A DNA stretch of 64,000 bases from Neoscytalidium dimidiatum. Lineage: Eukaryota; Ascomycota; Dothideomycetes; Botryosphaeriales; Botryosphaeriaceae. The DNA lies in the NCBI GenBank assembly GCA_037367355.1, contig CM074699.1, positions 496,001 to 560,000 on the forward strand, read 5' to 3'. The translations under genes were made by a program, and so were the position numbers. The notes under the pieces were generated by a model. The model was given only the letters and a program-made list of their open reading frames with translations. It did no database searches and had not been told where the DNA came from. Every line of letters starts with the position of its first letter. Position 1 is the first letter of the stretch. Shown here piece by piece: positions 39,116 through 51,539 of this stretch.

Positions 39116-41414
39116 TCATCGTCGGTCTTGAGAAGTCGTGATGCCGAGATCGTCGTGCTCGGTCCTCGACTCTGATTCGCTGATACGTGGCGGCGGTTCT
39201 TCAGTCCTTCTGGTGAAGTTGAAACTCCGCCGCGGCATATCCTCCGGTCTCCTCGTAACGTCTAGACTCCGGCGTGGCTTCTCCTCAGTCTTGCGGAACA
39301 TATCGAAACTTCTCCGGGGCCGATCCTCACTCCTGCGGAAGATATCTAAACTCTTGCGAGTCTTCTTGTCTTTATCACTGGAGTCGTCCTCCTCGCCAGC
39401 TTCTTCAAGCCTGCGTAACCGTTCTTCCTGTTTTGCGTGTCTCCTCTGGATCTTATTGATGGCTTCTTCCGTAAGCTCCTGCCTGAACATCCTCTCAATG
39501 ACCTCCTTCTTCCTTGTTCGACGGTCGCCAACGGAGATTAGGATACCAGCTGTAATGTTCACGGTGATTGAACAGGACAGAATGGTCGCAGTAAGAGCTT
39601 GAGGACGGACTTTGTAGTCAATGCCCCACGTGCAAGCTCCCAAAGCGATCTGAAGACATGAATGGCAATCCAAAAGCACAACAATGACGATCAGAAGCTT
39701 CAAAGGGAAAGCGTAGTGCGTCTCAGTCTCGTGAGGCTTATAGAAGGTGTGAGATTTGGCGAACTTCTCCTGATGGTGCACCAGCTTGGCCTGCTGCTCA
39801 GGAGTGAGAACGCTGAGCTCCTGCTTTTCATGTCTGGCAGCTTCAAGATCAGGGTCTGCCACTGGCTCAACGGGATCGGTGGGCAAATCATTCTTGTTCT
39901 GGAGCTTTGGTAGCGCCATCTTCTTTCGCAACTTCCAGGTCTTGAGATCTGTGGCGCGGTTAGCATCAAATTCGCAGAGCGTAAGTGTCGTTTTAGCCGG
40001 GGACGACTTACGGTAATGCGCGATGAAAGCCATGTGATATGTATCCACGGCACGGAACGGAGCGAGACCATCGCCTACGACGGCGAACAGGGCGACCAAC
40101 ACGTTATCGATGACGTTGATAATGTAATGTTGGCGGTCTCCGACGTAGATCCATCCAATCAGGAAGAGTACCCAGGCCAACCCGAAGAGAGTAATGAGTG
40201 TAGCATATAAGGTCACCAAGAAGCCCAGGGGCTTGCTCACGTACTTCCCGAAACCCTTCATACTGCGCTTGAATCTTGAGCGACGTGAGTGCAACATGTG
40301 GCGCACGTGGTCATTTAGCTCAACTTTGTCCTCTTCGGTCCATCCGTCCAGTTCCATACCATGAGGAAGCACAGCGTACCGCGAATCGCTCAAGGCGGAG
40401 GTAATACTAAAGGCACGTTCACTTGGAGTTCCAGGTCGTTCACCAGTATCCGGTCGCATTTCCGTCATTGTCGGCATGCGCCTTAGCGGCCGGATTGGGA
40501 CGTTGGTGACTTCAAAGTCGCCATGTTTCTCCTCGGAGGGGCGCCCTTCCCCAGGGCGCGGGAACGCAGGGAGACGAGACAGGTCATAGGTAGGCCTTCT
40601 GTTGACGAACCTGCCCAGCTGCGGCACGAAAAGGGAGTTCTGGATGTTAGTCAACGAGGACAGCGCTGAAACTTCGGGATCTATCAAGGTGGAGTCAGTG
40701 CCTCAGTCCCTGCATCATTCAAGGCCTCCTCCACAGCGGCAACGTACCGATAACGTCAAGCAGATCGACTATTCTGGAGTCGTACACATCCTCTGAAGGC
40801 GTGTCTTGAAGCGGCTGCCCAGTAGAATTGCGCTGCCACCCCAGTCCATTGAGCGCAGCGACGCTGGCGCGCCGGAAACGACCCGTCCCGCCAGCCGGTG
40901 GCCGTGCGGGATGGATGGGCTCAAAAGTTGTGGCCTCTGTATTGGTATTCGTGTTTTGCGGGAGCTCGGGCACTGAAGGCATATTGTTCATGCCTGTGCG
41001 GGTGCGCATCAGCTCAGCGGCATCGAAGGTCGGGCGCTGCGGCTCGGAGCTCGAGCGCCGCCGGTTCGCCTGCCACTCATTTTCCAACGCCTGCTGCCGC
41101 AACTCCTGTTCATGTTGTTGTTGTTGTTGCTGCTGTTGTTGCTGTTGCTGACGGAGACTTGGGATTGTGTCTAATCTTGGAGAGACAACGGACTGCGGAC
41201 GACGCAAGCGGATAGCGGACGGGTGCGGCTGTAGACCCGGGCGCGAGGTAACGGGGTAGAGACGGCTGTCGCGTTGTTGAAGGGGAGAAGGATGAAATGG
41301 CGGCGGCGAGCCAGGAGGATCAGACGAGCGAGCGGAGTGGGCGGAGGCGCGACGAGGTGTCCGGGCTGCAGAGTGCAGGGGCGAGGGAGTGTTACGGTGG
41401 GGGGAGGCGTCCAT
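39116..41414 (-). CDS. DUF2985-family integral membrane protein
   Basis: Three exons, 41414-40748, 40680-40012, 39948-39116 (722 aa). The N-terminal 220 residues are low-complexity (Pro/Ser/Arg) with a polyglutamine run. The middle contains hydrophobic segments GFLVTLYATLITLFGLAWVL and VLVALFAVVG, then a coiled, charged part. The second hydrophobic block is LLIVIVVLLDCHSCLQIALG, CTWGIDYKVRPQAL and ITVNITAGILISVGDRRTRKK, the hallmark of the fungal DUF2985 family. The C-terminus is highly basic with four near-tandem repeats of about 15 residues (RRSFDMFRKTEEKP-like). Function of the family is unknown. Start at 41414 is the first ATG after the upstream stop-rich region. Confidence 0.88.
41113..41150. 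repeat. CAA/CAG microsatellite encoding polyglutamine
   Basis: Twelve consecutive Gln codons on the minus strand in the N-terminal part of the DUF2985 protein. Confidence 0.9.
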
Positions 41415-42198
41415 TTCTGACTCCGCGCTTGCACTCGGACGCGAGCATGAAGAGACGACGGAGAGCGTGAGGTAGATAATCAGATTGCGAGCCCGGAAAC
41501 GACTAATAAGCTCTGCTCTTGGTTTCACGCCGGCTGGAGCGCTGGATGCGGCGCTCGGGCGCCACGTGTGGCTGCCAGTCGCTCTCTACGTCACTTTAGC
41601 GCCCAGTCTCTCTTTTTCGCTGCCAGCCTGCTCCAGCCGGCCTCCGCGCTTTCCACATCCGAGCGCCCGCGCGCTCCCATCTCTGCCCAGACGGCTCCGG
41701 AATCTCTGTCAGCGCCATCCGAGCTTCGTAAGCCCAGCCACAATCCAGCCCGCATTCCGTGCCGCCGACAGCCCATCGTCTGGTGAGCTGAACTCTACTC
41801 TGAGAACACTGGCAAGCCTGCTGGGCCACCAGGATCAGAACTGTGGAGCGCTTGCCGAATCTAGTCGCTGATCAAACGCGCAGATCCAGGAAGTCTCTGG
41901 TCTGCATTGACCACCGCCGTCGCAACTTGTTCCTCACCTCACGCGACCATTGGCTACAAATGCCTTAAGTTGGTGCTGGATCTGGCTGAAACACAGCAAA
42001 GCGCGCAAGCAGACGTAGTGCTGTTTCAGACAACACGACCATATTTTCTATCAACGTATTCTTCAAGTATACCCAGTCGTCCAACCGTGTCCCAAAAAAT
42101 TATCCGTTCTGAGGTGTTGATGCCGCGGGGTATCCTTTGAATGAGAAATCCGAATAAAAATGGGAAAGACCATAAACGCCAGGCTAAACAGAATCCAA
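41415..42198. other. Promoter of the DUF2985 gene and 3' flank of the annexin gene
   Basis: No independent gene seen. C/T-rich on the plus strand between about 41580 and 41760. Confidence 0.5.
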
Positions 42199-43715
42199 TC
42201 ATTCAATCATAGCAACCAGAAGTCTCTCGTAATCACCCCTCGTCTCGCCCTCAATCCTCTTCCTAAGGTCCTTGCCGTACTTGGCCCGGTAGGCCTGCTT
42301 GACGGCCTCCTTGTAGCCGCGGTCCCAGTGCACCCTAACGACACGGTCGATGAGATGCCTGTCATGCGTCCCGGCACCTGCCATAGCATCTTCAAGGCCC
42401 TCGGCATCCGACATGGGTCTGTTGAGAGCGCGCACGAGAGTGAGGTGTAGAGCATCCTTCATGTGACCGGAGAACTTAGAATCGATGGCTTTAACAAGCG
42501 ATTGGTGATAACGGCGCTGGTAAGTTTCCGAGATCGCACGTATCTCACCATCCGAGTGCTGCGTAAGGACTTGACAGGCATGGATAGCATTCTTGTTCAG
42601 ACCAACTGGTCCGCTTCCCATGGCGTTCTGAAGCTCCGTCGTCGCCTGCTCGATCTGCTGAGGTATAATTGGCGTTGCCTCTTCGTGCCTGGTGCCGGCA
42701 ACCAGCATGACAAATAGCGTTTCGGTACCAGCGGAGAGATCGTCCCTAAGAGCCGCCTCCAAATCCCTGTTGTACATCTTCCTGTACTCTGCCCTGATTG
42801 CGTGGATATCGGCATTACTACGGCCGCAGAGGACGTCGTTCAGATCCGACTCCTTAGTTCCCATTCCCTTCATAGCATGGTAGAGAACATGGCAGTCCTG
42901 CTGGAGGGGACCACGAGCGACAGCAAGGAGTGCGTCCCTAAAATCACCGCTTGTCTCCTTCTCCAAATCGCGCAGCAGATCACGCATGAAGCGCTGATTA
43001 TATGTCTGACGGACTGAGTGCATTTGCACCGGATCCAATTGCGACAATATGCGGATGAGCGTTTTCTCATCGGTGCCGAAGCCTTTCATGGCTTTCCTGA
43101 GCCCTTCGGCTTGCGCACTAGTATCCACGAAAGGCATCTGGGTAGAGTAGCCTAGTGACGGGGGCGCCGGTGGGCCACCTCCGTAATGCTGGACCGGCGG
43201 TGCACCATACTGACCCGGAGGCGCTCCGTACTGTCCAGGCGGGGGACCAGGCGGAGGCACACCATACTGACCGGGAGGCGGCGCTCCGTAACCCTGCTGC
43301 TGAGGAGGATACTGGCCTGGAGGTGGGCTAAATTGCTGGGTAGGTGGCGGATAGCCTTGAGGTGCGCCGTACTGCTGCTGTGGCGGGGGATAGCCAGGAG
43401 CGCCGTACTGCTGCGGGGGAGGGTAGCCTTGGGGCGGATAACCGCCCTGAGGAGGATACTGCTGATGCGACATGGGCGGTGGCGGCGGTGGTCGATTGTA
43501 GCCTTGATTTGGATACGGAGAGTGCGACTGGTGAGGGGGAGGGTATTGGTTCGGCGGGGGCTGATTGTATCCAGGCTGAGGACTGTCTTTATGTAGAGGA
43601 CGACGTCAGCTGCCAAGAAATATAGCAAGGAGGACTGAGGCACAGTCGGGGACTTACAGCTCTGCTGAAAGTGTGGCGGGCGGCCGCCAGGCGGCGGTTG
43701 GTTGTAGTACGACAT
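42199..43715 (-). CDS. Annexin with Pro/Gln/Tyr-rich N-terminus
   Basis: Two exons, 43715-43658 and 43586-42199 (481 aa). The first 160 residues or so are a string of PPPGQYGAP/GYPPPQQ-type repeats, as in fungal annexin C14-like proteins. Four annexin repeats follow: repeat 1 with MKGFGTDEKTLI, repeat 2 with MKGMGTKESDLN, a degenerate third, and a fourth with MAGAGTHDRHLIDRVVRVHWDRG. Repeats 1, 2 and 4 keep the GXGT type II calcium-binding loop. The protein is expected to bind acidic phospholipids in a calcium-dependent way at cytosolic membrane faces. The intron uses an AAAG acceptor. Confidence 0.93.
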
Positions 43716-45067
43716 GGCTAACTGCTTGCAGAGGTGTGCGGAGGGAAGGAGCTATTGGCACGGTTGGCGACAAGGCGGATATCCGGCAAGGCAGTAGATA
43801 TGAGAGTTTAGAGAGGGGAGCGATGACGCCAGAAGGTGTCGTGGCTGGAGGCTGAGCCCGTACAGCCACTTGAAAGCGCGTGCCCGCGCCCGTTGAATTT
43901 CCGATCACCCTCTCAACACTGCGCACCACATGATAGCTTGGGGGCGCAGTCAGCTTCGCTTACCAAATGTCAGGATACACAGTAAAGAGCCCAAGTACCT
44001 GTGGGTACCTCTCACCTCCGCCGCGACATGATCCCTGGTCCGTCTTCGGGCTGAGTCTGCAAGGCGCTGGATCTGCTTGCAAGCAGACGCAGGCTGCCAT
44101 AAGCGCCGCTTTAGGCGAGGATCCCCGTCCTTGCCTCATTCGGTTTCCCGTCGGGCGCAAGGCCGAAGCGGCCGAATGGGTGGCTACCTGCCTTGCGTGC
44201 ATGCGCATGTGCCTGTGCCTGCGCGAATGCTGCCCAGCGATTTTCGGATGCGCCGCCTGCCGGTGAGGGAGGGCAGCGGCAGACGCAGGTTCGCCTCCCG
44301 CCAGGGACGCTGGAGAAGCAAACATGCCCCTCACGCATCTACGCTACTAGCGCTCTTGCAGATGTCTGGACGTGTCCATTGATTTTAAAGTATGGTTCAG
44401 CCCTGCCGCGCATGCACTCCGCATTTGATGTCTCACCAGCTCAAGGCGCTCTCGTCCCGCCGCCGCCGCCTCCACATTCAGGCAGGCAGCAGAAACCGCC
44501 TGACTCACTGAACGTCATCTATCCTAGGAATGGTGGCCCCCTGCCCGACCTCTGGCGAACTACAGTCTTGGCGTAGGGTCGCCGGTGCCTCCGCTGATCT
44601 CTCTTATTCGTTCGGTACCCGGCAGTACTCAGAAAATGCTAGGAACGTTGCTGAAGCCTTCGACCGTAGTCGAGTGACCCGCTCACAACACCGAGCAGCT
44701 GACTCCGTAGTGATTTGCCCTTCCCCCATTTTTAAAGAATGTCCAGCCCGCGCCGGCGCCCGTTGCGCGAAGCTGCTCGAATACCTGCAGCTTTGATTTC
44801 ACACCAGCGTCATCCCGTGTCCTGCCCAGCCTGACACTGAACCCTAGCTTACACCACAAAAGCTCCGGATCGTCGCCCGGCTGCCTCACACAGGCACAGC
44901 ACACACACACACACACACACACCGAGCAAACCTCAACGATCAACCCTCGACCAATCTGAATCTCAAGGGTCTTAGATATAAGACCCAACCTCCACATTTC
45001 TCAACATTACCTCACTACCAATTCATCTCCATTACTCTTGAGCCCAACACCGCATCCAACTCCCACC
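43716..45067. other. Intergenic region between divergent genes
   Basis: About 1.35 kb of GC-rich sequence, with a (CA)n microsatellite and no supported gene. It holds the promoters of the annexin and of the small His/Arg/Ser-rich protein. Confidence 0.5.
44898..44922. repeat. (CA)n microsatellite
   Basis: About twelve CA units, roughly 145 bases before the start codon of the next gene. Confidence 0.95.
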
Positions 45068-45499
45068 ATGTCAAGCTACAACCACTCCTCGACCCGCAGC
45101 GGCGGCGGCGGCGGCGGTGGAGCAGCAGGGGGAAACGACGCATCCTTCGTGCCACCGCCACAAGCGTACGCCGCGCCACCCCCAGGCGCCCACCAACACC
45201 AACAGCTGCAACCTTACCAACACGGCGCGTACGACAACACCAGTCTCGCGCCGTGGGTGGCCCCGCCGGCGAACCCGCACCGCGGCGACTCCTACCACTC
45301 GCAGCACTCGCACCGGTCGCACCGGTCGGACCGCTCCCACCGCTCGCATCGGTCGCGCCGCTCCGACTACGGCGACGACGACTACTCGTCGTCGCGGCGG
45401 GAGCAGCGCCGCGAGAGGCGGCCGACCATCGGCGACACGCTGTACATGGTGTGGGACGCCATCGTCGGCGCGCTGCGGGCGCCCTCTGGGAAGCGTTGA
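45068..45499 (+). CDS. Small His/Arg/Ser-rich protein of unknown function
   Basis: 143 aa from ATG at 45068, in a CCACCATGTC start context. An octaglycine stretch lies near the N-terminus (SGGGGGGGAAGG), then a Pro/Gln/His-rich part, a run of about ten HRS/DRS-type dipeptide-like units (residues about 78-98), an acidic DYGDDDY patch and a conserved-looking end IGDTLYMVWDAIVGALRAP. The tail is amphipathic and might contact a membrane or partner. I do not recognise a named family. The strong bias toward disordered residues explains long open frames on the other strand. Confidence 0.65.
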   Translation: MSSYNHSSTRSGGGGGGGAAGGNDASFVPPPQAYAAPPPGAHQHQQLQPYQHGAYDNTSLAPWVAPPANPHRGDSYHSQHSHRSHRSDRSHRSHRSRRSDYGDDDYSSSRREQRRERRPTIGDTLYMVWDAIVGALRAPSGKR

Positions 45500-46837
45500 G
45501 AAGCGGAAGGAGAAAAGGTAGAGCAGGGTCCGAGTACGACGAAGACGGGGCAGAGAGGAGGGCGTGACGAATCCACCACCACCCGCAAGACCCAGAACTC
45601 AACGAAGAAAGTGTCCCAGTCCAGGCGAACGTTCATGCGAAAAACCCCCAGCGCACGCGACGGACCGAGGTCGAAGTAAAGAAAAGAACAAGCTTATAGG
45701 TTGCCGCGCGTGCTGCACCAGCCTAAAACAGACTTGACCTTGCTTCACCAGTCCCAACCCATCACACGGACTCCCCCGGGCGGGGTCCCATGATCCCCCA
45801 TCTGTCATTGCCGCAGCGAAGAAAACTCATACGAAACCGCCATTTGAAAGCTTCGAACCGGGTAATGATTGTTCCTTCAGGCGTTCCGTGTACGGGGTTA
45901 TAGGATCGGGTAGGGCAACAAGTAGAACGGCGTTTTTCCCCTTTTTCATTTCCATGAATATCCCACGCATGCATGGGGGAGCACTTCGAAGGCGTTTTTC
46001 TTTAATCTCTCCTTTTCTACCAGCGAAGCATATCCATTTTCCGATCGATTTTCCTATCCCGCATGATATAAATGAATGCATATTCTTCCAAACACTCGAT
46101 CAGGGTTTCAGGGAGCGACAGTGAGAATGATACACGTCCCTAGGCACTAGCAAGGCAACGAAAGGTGTGAGGCGCAGCAGGCAACGACGACTTTTTCTCG
46201 ACGAACGGACCGCGTGGTTGGAGAAAGGTTTCATAGTTTCGATAGTGGCAATGCAGCCATTTTTGGCCGGTGCTACGTTCCCGCCCTTCTAATGCAGTGT
46301 TACCGCAGATCAGCAGTTAGCGTACAAAATGTGAAAGAATCGAAACTAGCAATGCCGCCGGGAAGAGACTAAGAACAAAAAGTATATGCGACAATCACGA
46401 GACTCAGCACTTGAGTCCATGTATTCTAGGAAGAACCAGAGTTAAAGTGCGGCACAACTTTATCCCAAACTCCATCTCCCAGAACTTTTTTGCCCATGCA
46501 GATAGGAAACAAAAGGAATCTCCGCTCCGTAGGTAAATATTAGAGCGAAGTCCATATTATCGAAGAAAAGAACCAGTACGTCCGCGGAGAATAGGGTATT
46601 TCTTTCTACAGGCCGGTCGGTAATCGTCCCGGCTGCGATGCAATCCGTCATGTAAGACGAATCGCTCGGAGGGCTTCAGCTCATGAACAGCTTTTCCAAC
46701 AGCAACAACTTCTAGTCGTTTTGATGCAACGACGGAACCGATCGTGCTCCACGCCCGGATAGATACAGAGACATTAGGGCTGAAAGCATTTTCTGAAGAA
46801 AATTCGTGGCGGTCGTGAACGACGAGACTGGCGAAGA
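45500..46837. other. Intergenic region between convergent genes
   Basis: 1.3 kb holding the 3' flanks of the small protein and of the mannosyltransferase. Short frames only; none supported. Confidence 0.5.
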
Positions 46838-48051
46838 TCAGTGAACCTCCCCAATGTGACGTTCATTCTCGGGCTTCCACGTCCCTGAGAAACCTAAGTT
46901 AGCAAACATGATGACGCTTGGGATCGGTGTAACTAGGGCTTACCTTCGAAGTTGTGCTTGACGAAGGCCATGGGATCATCATCTTCGCCTGCGCCCATTT
47001 GACGGACGCCAGGGCTGAAGCTTGTGATGGGTAATACGATGACATCACCAACCTTCTTAGCGGCGGTGATCCCCGTGAAATCTTCCCAGGTGATGTTCTT
47101 CGAGCTGGTGCTCATATCGAAATACTGCGGGTCGTTGAAGAAGTCGAAGATGATATCCGTCCACAGCGCCGGGCCGGTGTACTCCACGATGCCGTTCACA
47201 TCGGCCACCAGGGTGCCTTCCCGCTTGCGTCTCAGTGTCTCCTCGGTGATATTTGCAACGACCTCGCGCAGTACAGGGTGGCCCGGTTTTGCTTGAATGG
47301 TCCACTGGCAGAACTGGATTCTCCGCGAGTACCAATCTTGCCAATCCTCCCTGTCAGGGTCTGCCTCAATACCAATCACCAGTCCGTACGAGTCTCGTGG
47401 CACATCAGACGGAACCCAGTCAGTCGCAGGCTTCAACGCTGCGGTGTCAATGTCCGAGTATATGCCTCCCCTGGCCAGCAAGATGAGGTAGCGGAAGAAA
47501 TCGGCCTTCAGAACAGGTAGCGGAAGGGCGTTGTACGCCTCCAGAACATCGGGGATGGACGCATAGAGGTGGCGCATGAGGTGCACAGCAACGGAATCGG
47601 TGATGACTTCGTGAACGAAAGTCGGGTGAAGGATAGTCCAGCTAGCTTCCGGCTCGCGGAAGATCTCGTCGAATTCACCAGAAGCCGGAGTGTACTTCCA
47701 CGTCTGCCAGATGTATGCGGGGAATTTTCCCTGGGGGTCGTAGGGGAATTGGTACTCAAGCTGCTGGCGCAGAGGCTTGGACTGCAGATCCTCGAGGGCT
47801 ATCTGGGGGCGCTCCTTCTTGGCGACCGCCTGCGGTGCCGTCTTTTCTGTCTTGCGTTCTGAAGTCTCAGCAGAGGCGCCGGCGCCGGCGTCCGCGTCGA
47901 CCTTGCCGGCTGGCGGTGCTGCGGACGAGGCAGGCTTGGACTCTGGCACGACAAGCTTCGCAGACGGGCCGGTAGTGTGCGACGATCGCAATAGGAAGAA
48001 GAAGGTGAGAAGGGCGGCAGCGATGATGAGGGCCCGGCGGAAGGAGAGCAT
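46838..48051 (-). CDS. GT32 alpha-1,6-mannosyltransferase (Och1/Hoc1-like)
   Basis: Two exons, 48051-46944 and 46893-46838 (387 aa). It is a type II membrane protein: a short cytosolic tail, a signal anchor (about residues 7-22, ALIIAAALLTFFFLL), an Ala/Pro/Lys-rich stem, then the Golgi lumenal catalytic domain. The GT32 DXD motif is GGIYSDIDTAAL (Asp200, Asp202), preceded by KADFFRYLILLARGG. The 56-base last exon supplies the conserved FEGFSGTWKPENE ending. The family starts or extends outer-chain mannose on N-glycans. A standalone housekeeping-type gene. Confidence 0.9.
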
Positions 48052-49560
48052 TTTGGGCGACGGGGTCGCCGGAGCGCAGACTGGAGCTTGCTGGGCTGTA
48101 AAGGGAGAAGGGGAGGGCGGGATTCGCTCAATGATAAAAGCTGGCCAAGTTGGAGGCCTGTCGGCGGTCAGTGGAGCGCGGTGAAAGAGGCGACCGAGGC
48201 GGAAATTGTGCTGGAAGAGCGAAGAAAGGTTTGGCGCCGGGGCATTGAAGGCACGAGTCGGAATCTGTAGATCTGGGATTTGAGAAGAACGGAACAGGGC
48301 GCGATGGCAGCGATAGCGACCCTGCCAAGAAGCTCTTTGCGGTGTTTCAGCTCAGCTGAGGGCGGGCTCGGCGGCGGTGCAAGCAGCGCGGCGGCGTGAT
48401 TGGCGCTGTATGAGGCGGCGAAAGAGCAGCGAGCTTCCTTCTCGAATCCCTCGCTTCGGGGCTAGTGTTACAGATTCACAGCTCCGACGGGCTTCGCGAT
48501 GCCAACGTCCTTGCCGAACGCCCTGCTATAATCGAACACGAGCGAGCAGATGCTGGTGCTGATGCTGGTGCTGGTGCTGGTGCTGTTGCTGTTTCTTGTG
48601 CGATGGTACGCCGTTTGCCAGCCGCCGCGGGGGTTTTAAGCTCGCGCACAGCGCTGCCTGCGTGCCTCCGATGCGCGCGCCGGGGGCCACGCGTTTGCGT
48701 GGCCATGCAGGCGGGAGCCGTGTCGGCGTCGGCATCGGCCTGCGACGCCATCCCAGCCCCAGTCCAGCCCAGCGCACATCGACTGGTCCCGCCCCTGGCT
48801 CTCGAAAACCTTCGGCCAGGACCCGCCCTCCCTTGGACATTTCAACGGCCATCTCCCCTCGCCTCACGACACTCTCGAGGATGAGCTTAAACCCCAGCCC
48901 TGGCAGAGACGCGAAGCCCCCCTCCGCAATTGCCTCGGTGGAGGGCCGCTGCTCCGGTGGCACTGCGAAAGCGCCTGCGCGACGCCTCAACCGCGGCCAT
49001 TTTTAGCAGCGGCCCAGCCTTGAGTTGACAGCTTGTTTGTTGGTTATTGTAGGAGCCGGTCTGATAGACCACTGCCGGCCGCATGCAAGCCGCCTGCAAC
49101 CACGGCTACAGGCACACAGTAGGCCTATCGTCACCGCGTCTCTCGGGCCTCACCCTAGCTTCCCCGGTGCACCTGCTTATCTGCCCCTCTCAGCCCCCTT
49201 AGCTTGCTCGTTGCCTGCCCTGTGCTGCTGTGTCCTCCTGTCTCGGGACGACATCATGTCTGTTCGCGACATGGCGCCACCAACTGTGGAGACTTCACGC
49301 CCATCCGCCGGAGAAAGGTGTGCGCACCAAAAACCAGATCGTCCACCGGGTGAGCTTGTCAAAGCTTGATTGCCAAAGGCCAGATACAATACGAATGCAC
49401 GACCCAACAGCGCACGCTTTGATCATTGGATATTCTCTTTTCAATACTCTGGATCAGGCCGCTCGCCGCAGAGTCCGCTGAAGTATGTATGCCGCCTATA
49501 TATCTCGTCTCGCCAATCGTCGGCCAAGACGCGTCTGCGGACAGCATGCGTGACCAGGCT
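48052..49560. other. Intergenic region, GC-rich
   Basis: 1.5 kb containing the promoter of the mannosyltransferase and the 3' flank of the isochorismatase-like gene. A degenerate hexamer repeat (GCTGGT/GATGCT type) lies at about 48549-48592. Frames of up to 154 codons exist but look like GC-bias artefacts. Confidence 0.45.
48549..48592. repeat. Degenerate GCTGGT/GCTGAT hexamer repeat
   Basis: About seven imperfect units of TGCTGG/TGCTGA. Confidence 0.8.
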
Positions 49561-50334
49561 TTAGCGAGATGCAACCTGGCCCATTGCCTCGAGCACGTTG
49601 TCCACGGCTAAGACAGTCCCGAATATTCCTCCTTCTCCGACAATGCTTTGCAGCGTTGCCTCATGCAGCGCCGCATCCACGCTTGCGCACGCATCCTTGA
49701 GAATTGCGCAGTCGAAGCCCCGGTCACTGGCCTCGCGAATAGTAGTGCTGACGCACACATCCGTCGTCACGCCTGCGACAAGGAGATTTCTGATCCCTCG
49801 GTTACGCAGCAGCAGCTCAAAGTCAGTGTGTGCAAATGCTCCTTTGCCGGGCTTGTCGATTATCGGCTCGCCCTCAGTTGGGTAGAGCTCAGGGATGATG
49901 TCGTGTCCCTTGCCTCCCCGGACAAGCAGCTGGCCTCCGAGTGGGCTGGGTGCGCCGATTCCTTGGCCCGAAGGATTGTTGCGAGAGCGGAATGCCTCTC
50001 GAGGCGAGAGCGTTGAGAGATCAGGACGGTGGCCTTGCATCACCGTCAGTCAGCTGAGCTCGTTTACGCAACGAGTTTGGAGAATTGGGAGGGTTTTACC
50101 TTCTCGCGTGTGATAAACTTGCCATCCGGCTGTTCGAAAGGCACGTAGTACGGACTGGATTGCAGGAATGATAGCTCGCGTGCCAGATATGTCATAACCT
50201 TGGTGGGTAATATATCCGCCTTCGGAGCAGAAGTCGTTCTGCATGTCTATGATAACCAATGCAGTCGTGTCGCGCGAAAGAGATTCGTCGTACGGCCAGG
50301 CATATGGGACGGCTGCAGGGATCTGAGATCGCAT
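49561..50334 (-). CDS. Isochorismatase-like cysteine hydrolase
   Basis: Two exons, 50334-50100 and 50033-49561 (235 aa). The catalytic triad of the family is visible: Asp in VIIDMQNDF, Lys in DKPGKGAF and Cys in GVTTDVCVSTT. The splice (acceptor GCAAG after a CTGAC branch site) joins TREG to HRPDLSTLSPREAFRSRN, a typical loop. Plasma-soluble, no signal peptide. Family members hydrolyse isochorismate, ureidoacrylate, biuret or nicotinamide-like amides. The GHRPDLS wording resembles ureidoacrylate/biuret-type amidohydrolases, but the substrate is not decided. It lies 14 kb from the shikimate-type cluster, so a link with isochorismate is not implied. Confidence 0.87.
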
Positions 50335-51539
50335 TATGGAGAGGGTAGCCGACCGAACTTTTTTGATTTCTTACCAGTGTACGCGTACGAATGATGCTTT
50401 GAGCCTCTGATGCGTTGAGTTTCTGCTGCTTGATCGCAAAGCTCTCGTTAAAGTTCGCGAGCAGGAAGCCATCTGATCGGCTCGCTGCGGCACTGGCCGA
50501 ATCGCCGCGGTTCACTAATCGGAGCGCTTCTACAGACATATATAAAGCGCAATGTTCATTGCCTGAGAGTCGGGTATAAAATGTTATCATTGTTACTCCA
50601 GATTCAAGATCACTGTATCACACACCCCGGCACAGGAAGTCAGCAGTCGAACCAAACCGATTCCACTAACGATTGTCTCGATCATTTCTATTCTTTCCTC
50701 AGCGAGAGCCAATGGGGATGCGATCAGAAAGAGCTAGGGACTAAGGGATCGCTGCGAATTGTTTTTCTTGTTATCCCGTTTCTCTTGGCCCAGAGCTGTG
50801 TTCAAAGCTCACGGTGCGCTTGAGACGACTGAGTGGCCGAGTGAGCGTTTTGATCAATGAGCATTGGAATTCAACGAAGCTTTTACCTCTGCCCGAGGGC
50901 CGCAATCAGCATCTACTGATATCAGTACCCATTGAAGGCCCCGCGCTATCCTCCGTGTCGCGATTCAGACCGCAAGCTGTACCCCGCGGCGGGTTCCTCG
51001 GGGTTATGATGACGTGACTGGAGAAGTCGATGCCGTGCTCCGCAATCCGGCAATCCGACCAGCCACTGCTACTTGCAACAACCACAATAGAGGAAAAATC
51101 AGCCACGATGTACGCAGCACCAATACCATTGAACAGTTCAAGGCACTTGCATGAAGACAGCCATGGACAGCCCTGCTGGCCACCTTCGGACTGTTCGCAG
51201 ATTTGTCGTCTCTCGGTTTTATCCCAAGCACTAAATACCTTTGCCGGTCAATGGAAACGAAGCCATGATGTTTTGGCACCGCAAATCTATCTCCACATAT
51301 GTCTAGCCCGTGTTCGGCGCTCTGAATCATGGTATTTAGCGCACAATGAATACTTAACTCTGCAGACACCAAGAACCGCGCGATTATCGTCCGCAATTGC
51401 GCAGCCGCTTTGACTTTATATATCTGATTCACTTCCCGTGCCCTTCCTGTAAATCCACGTCTTCGTCGGCTGTGCGGTTTTTATTCACAGAACGCGCATA
51501 CACACCCTGTGCTTCACCCCACATTCCGATATCTTCATC
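50335..51539. other. Shared upstream region of the hydrolase and the acetate-transporter family gene
   Basis: 1.2 kb between divergent genes. TTTATATAT at about 51414-51422 is a TATA-like element about 120 bases before the transporter start. Short frames only. Confidence 0.5.

Noticed and set aside
49561..50334. Linking the isochorismatase-like gene to the shikimate-type cluster
   Set aside because: Most members of this hydrolase family do not act on isochorismate. The gene lies 14 kb away behind several housekeeping-type genes, and no isochorismate synthase is present.
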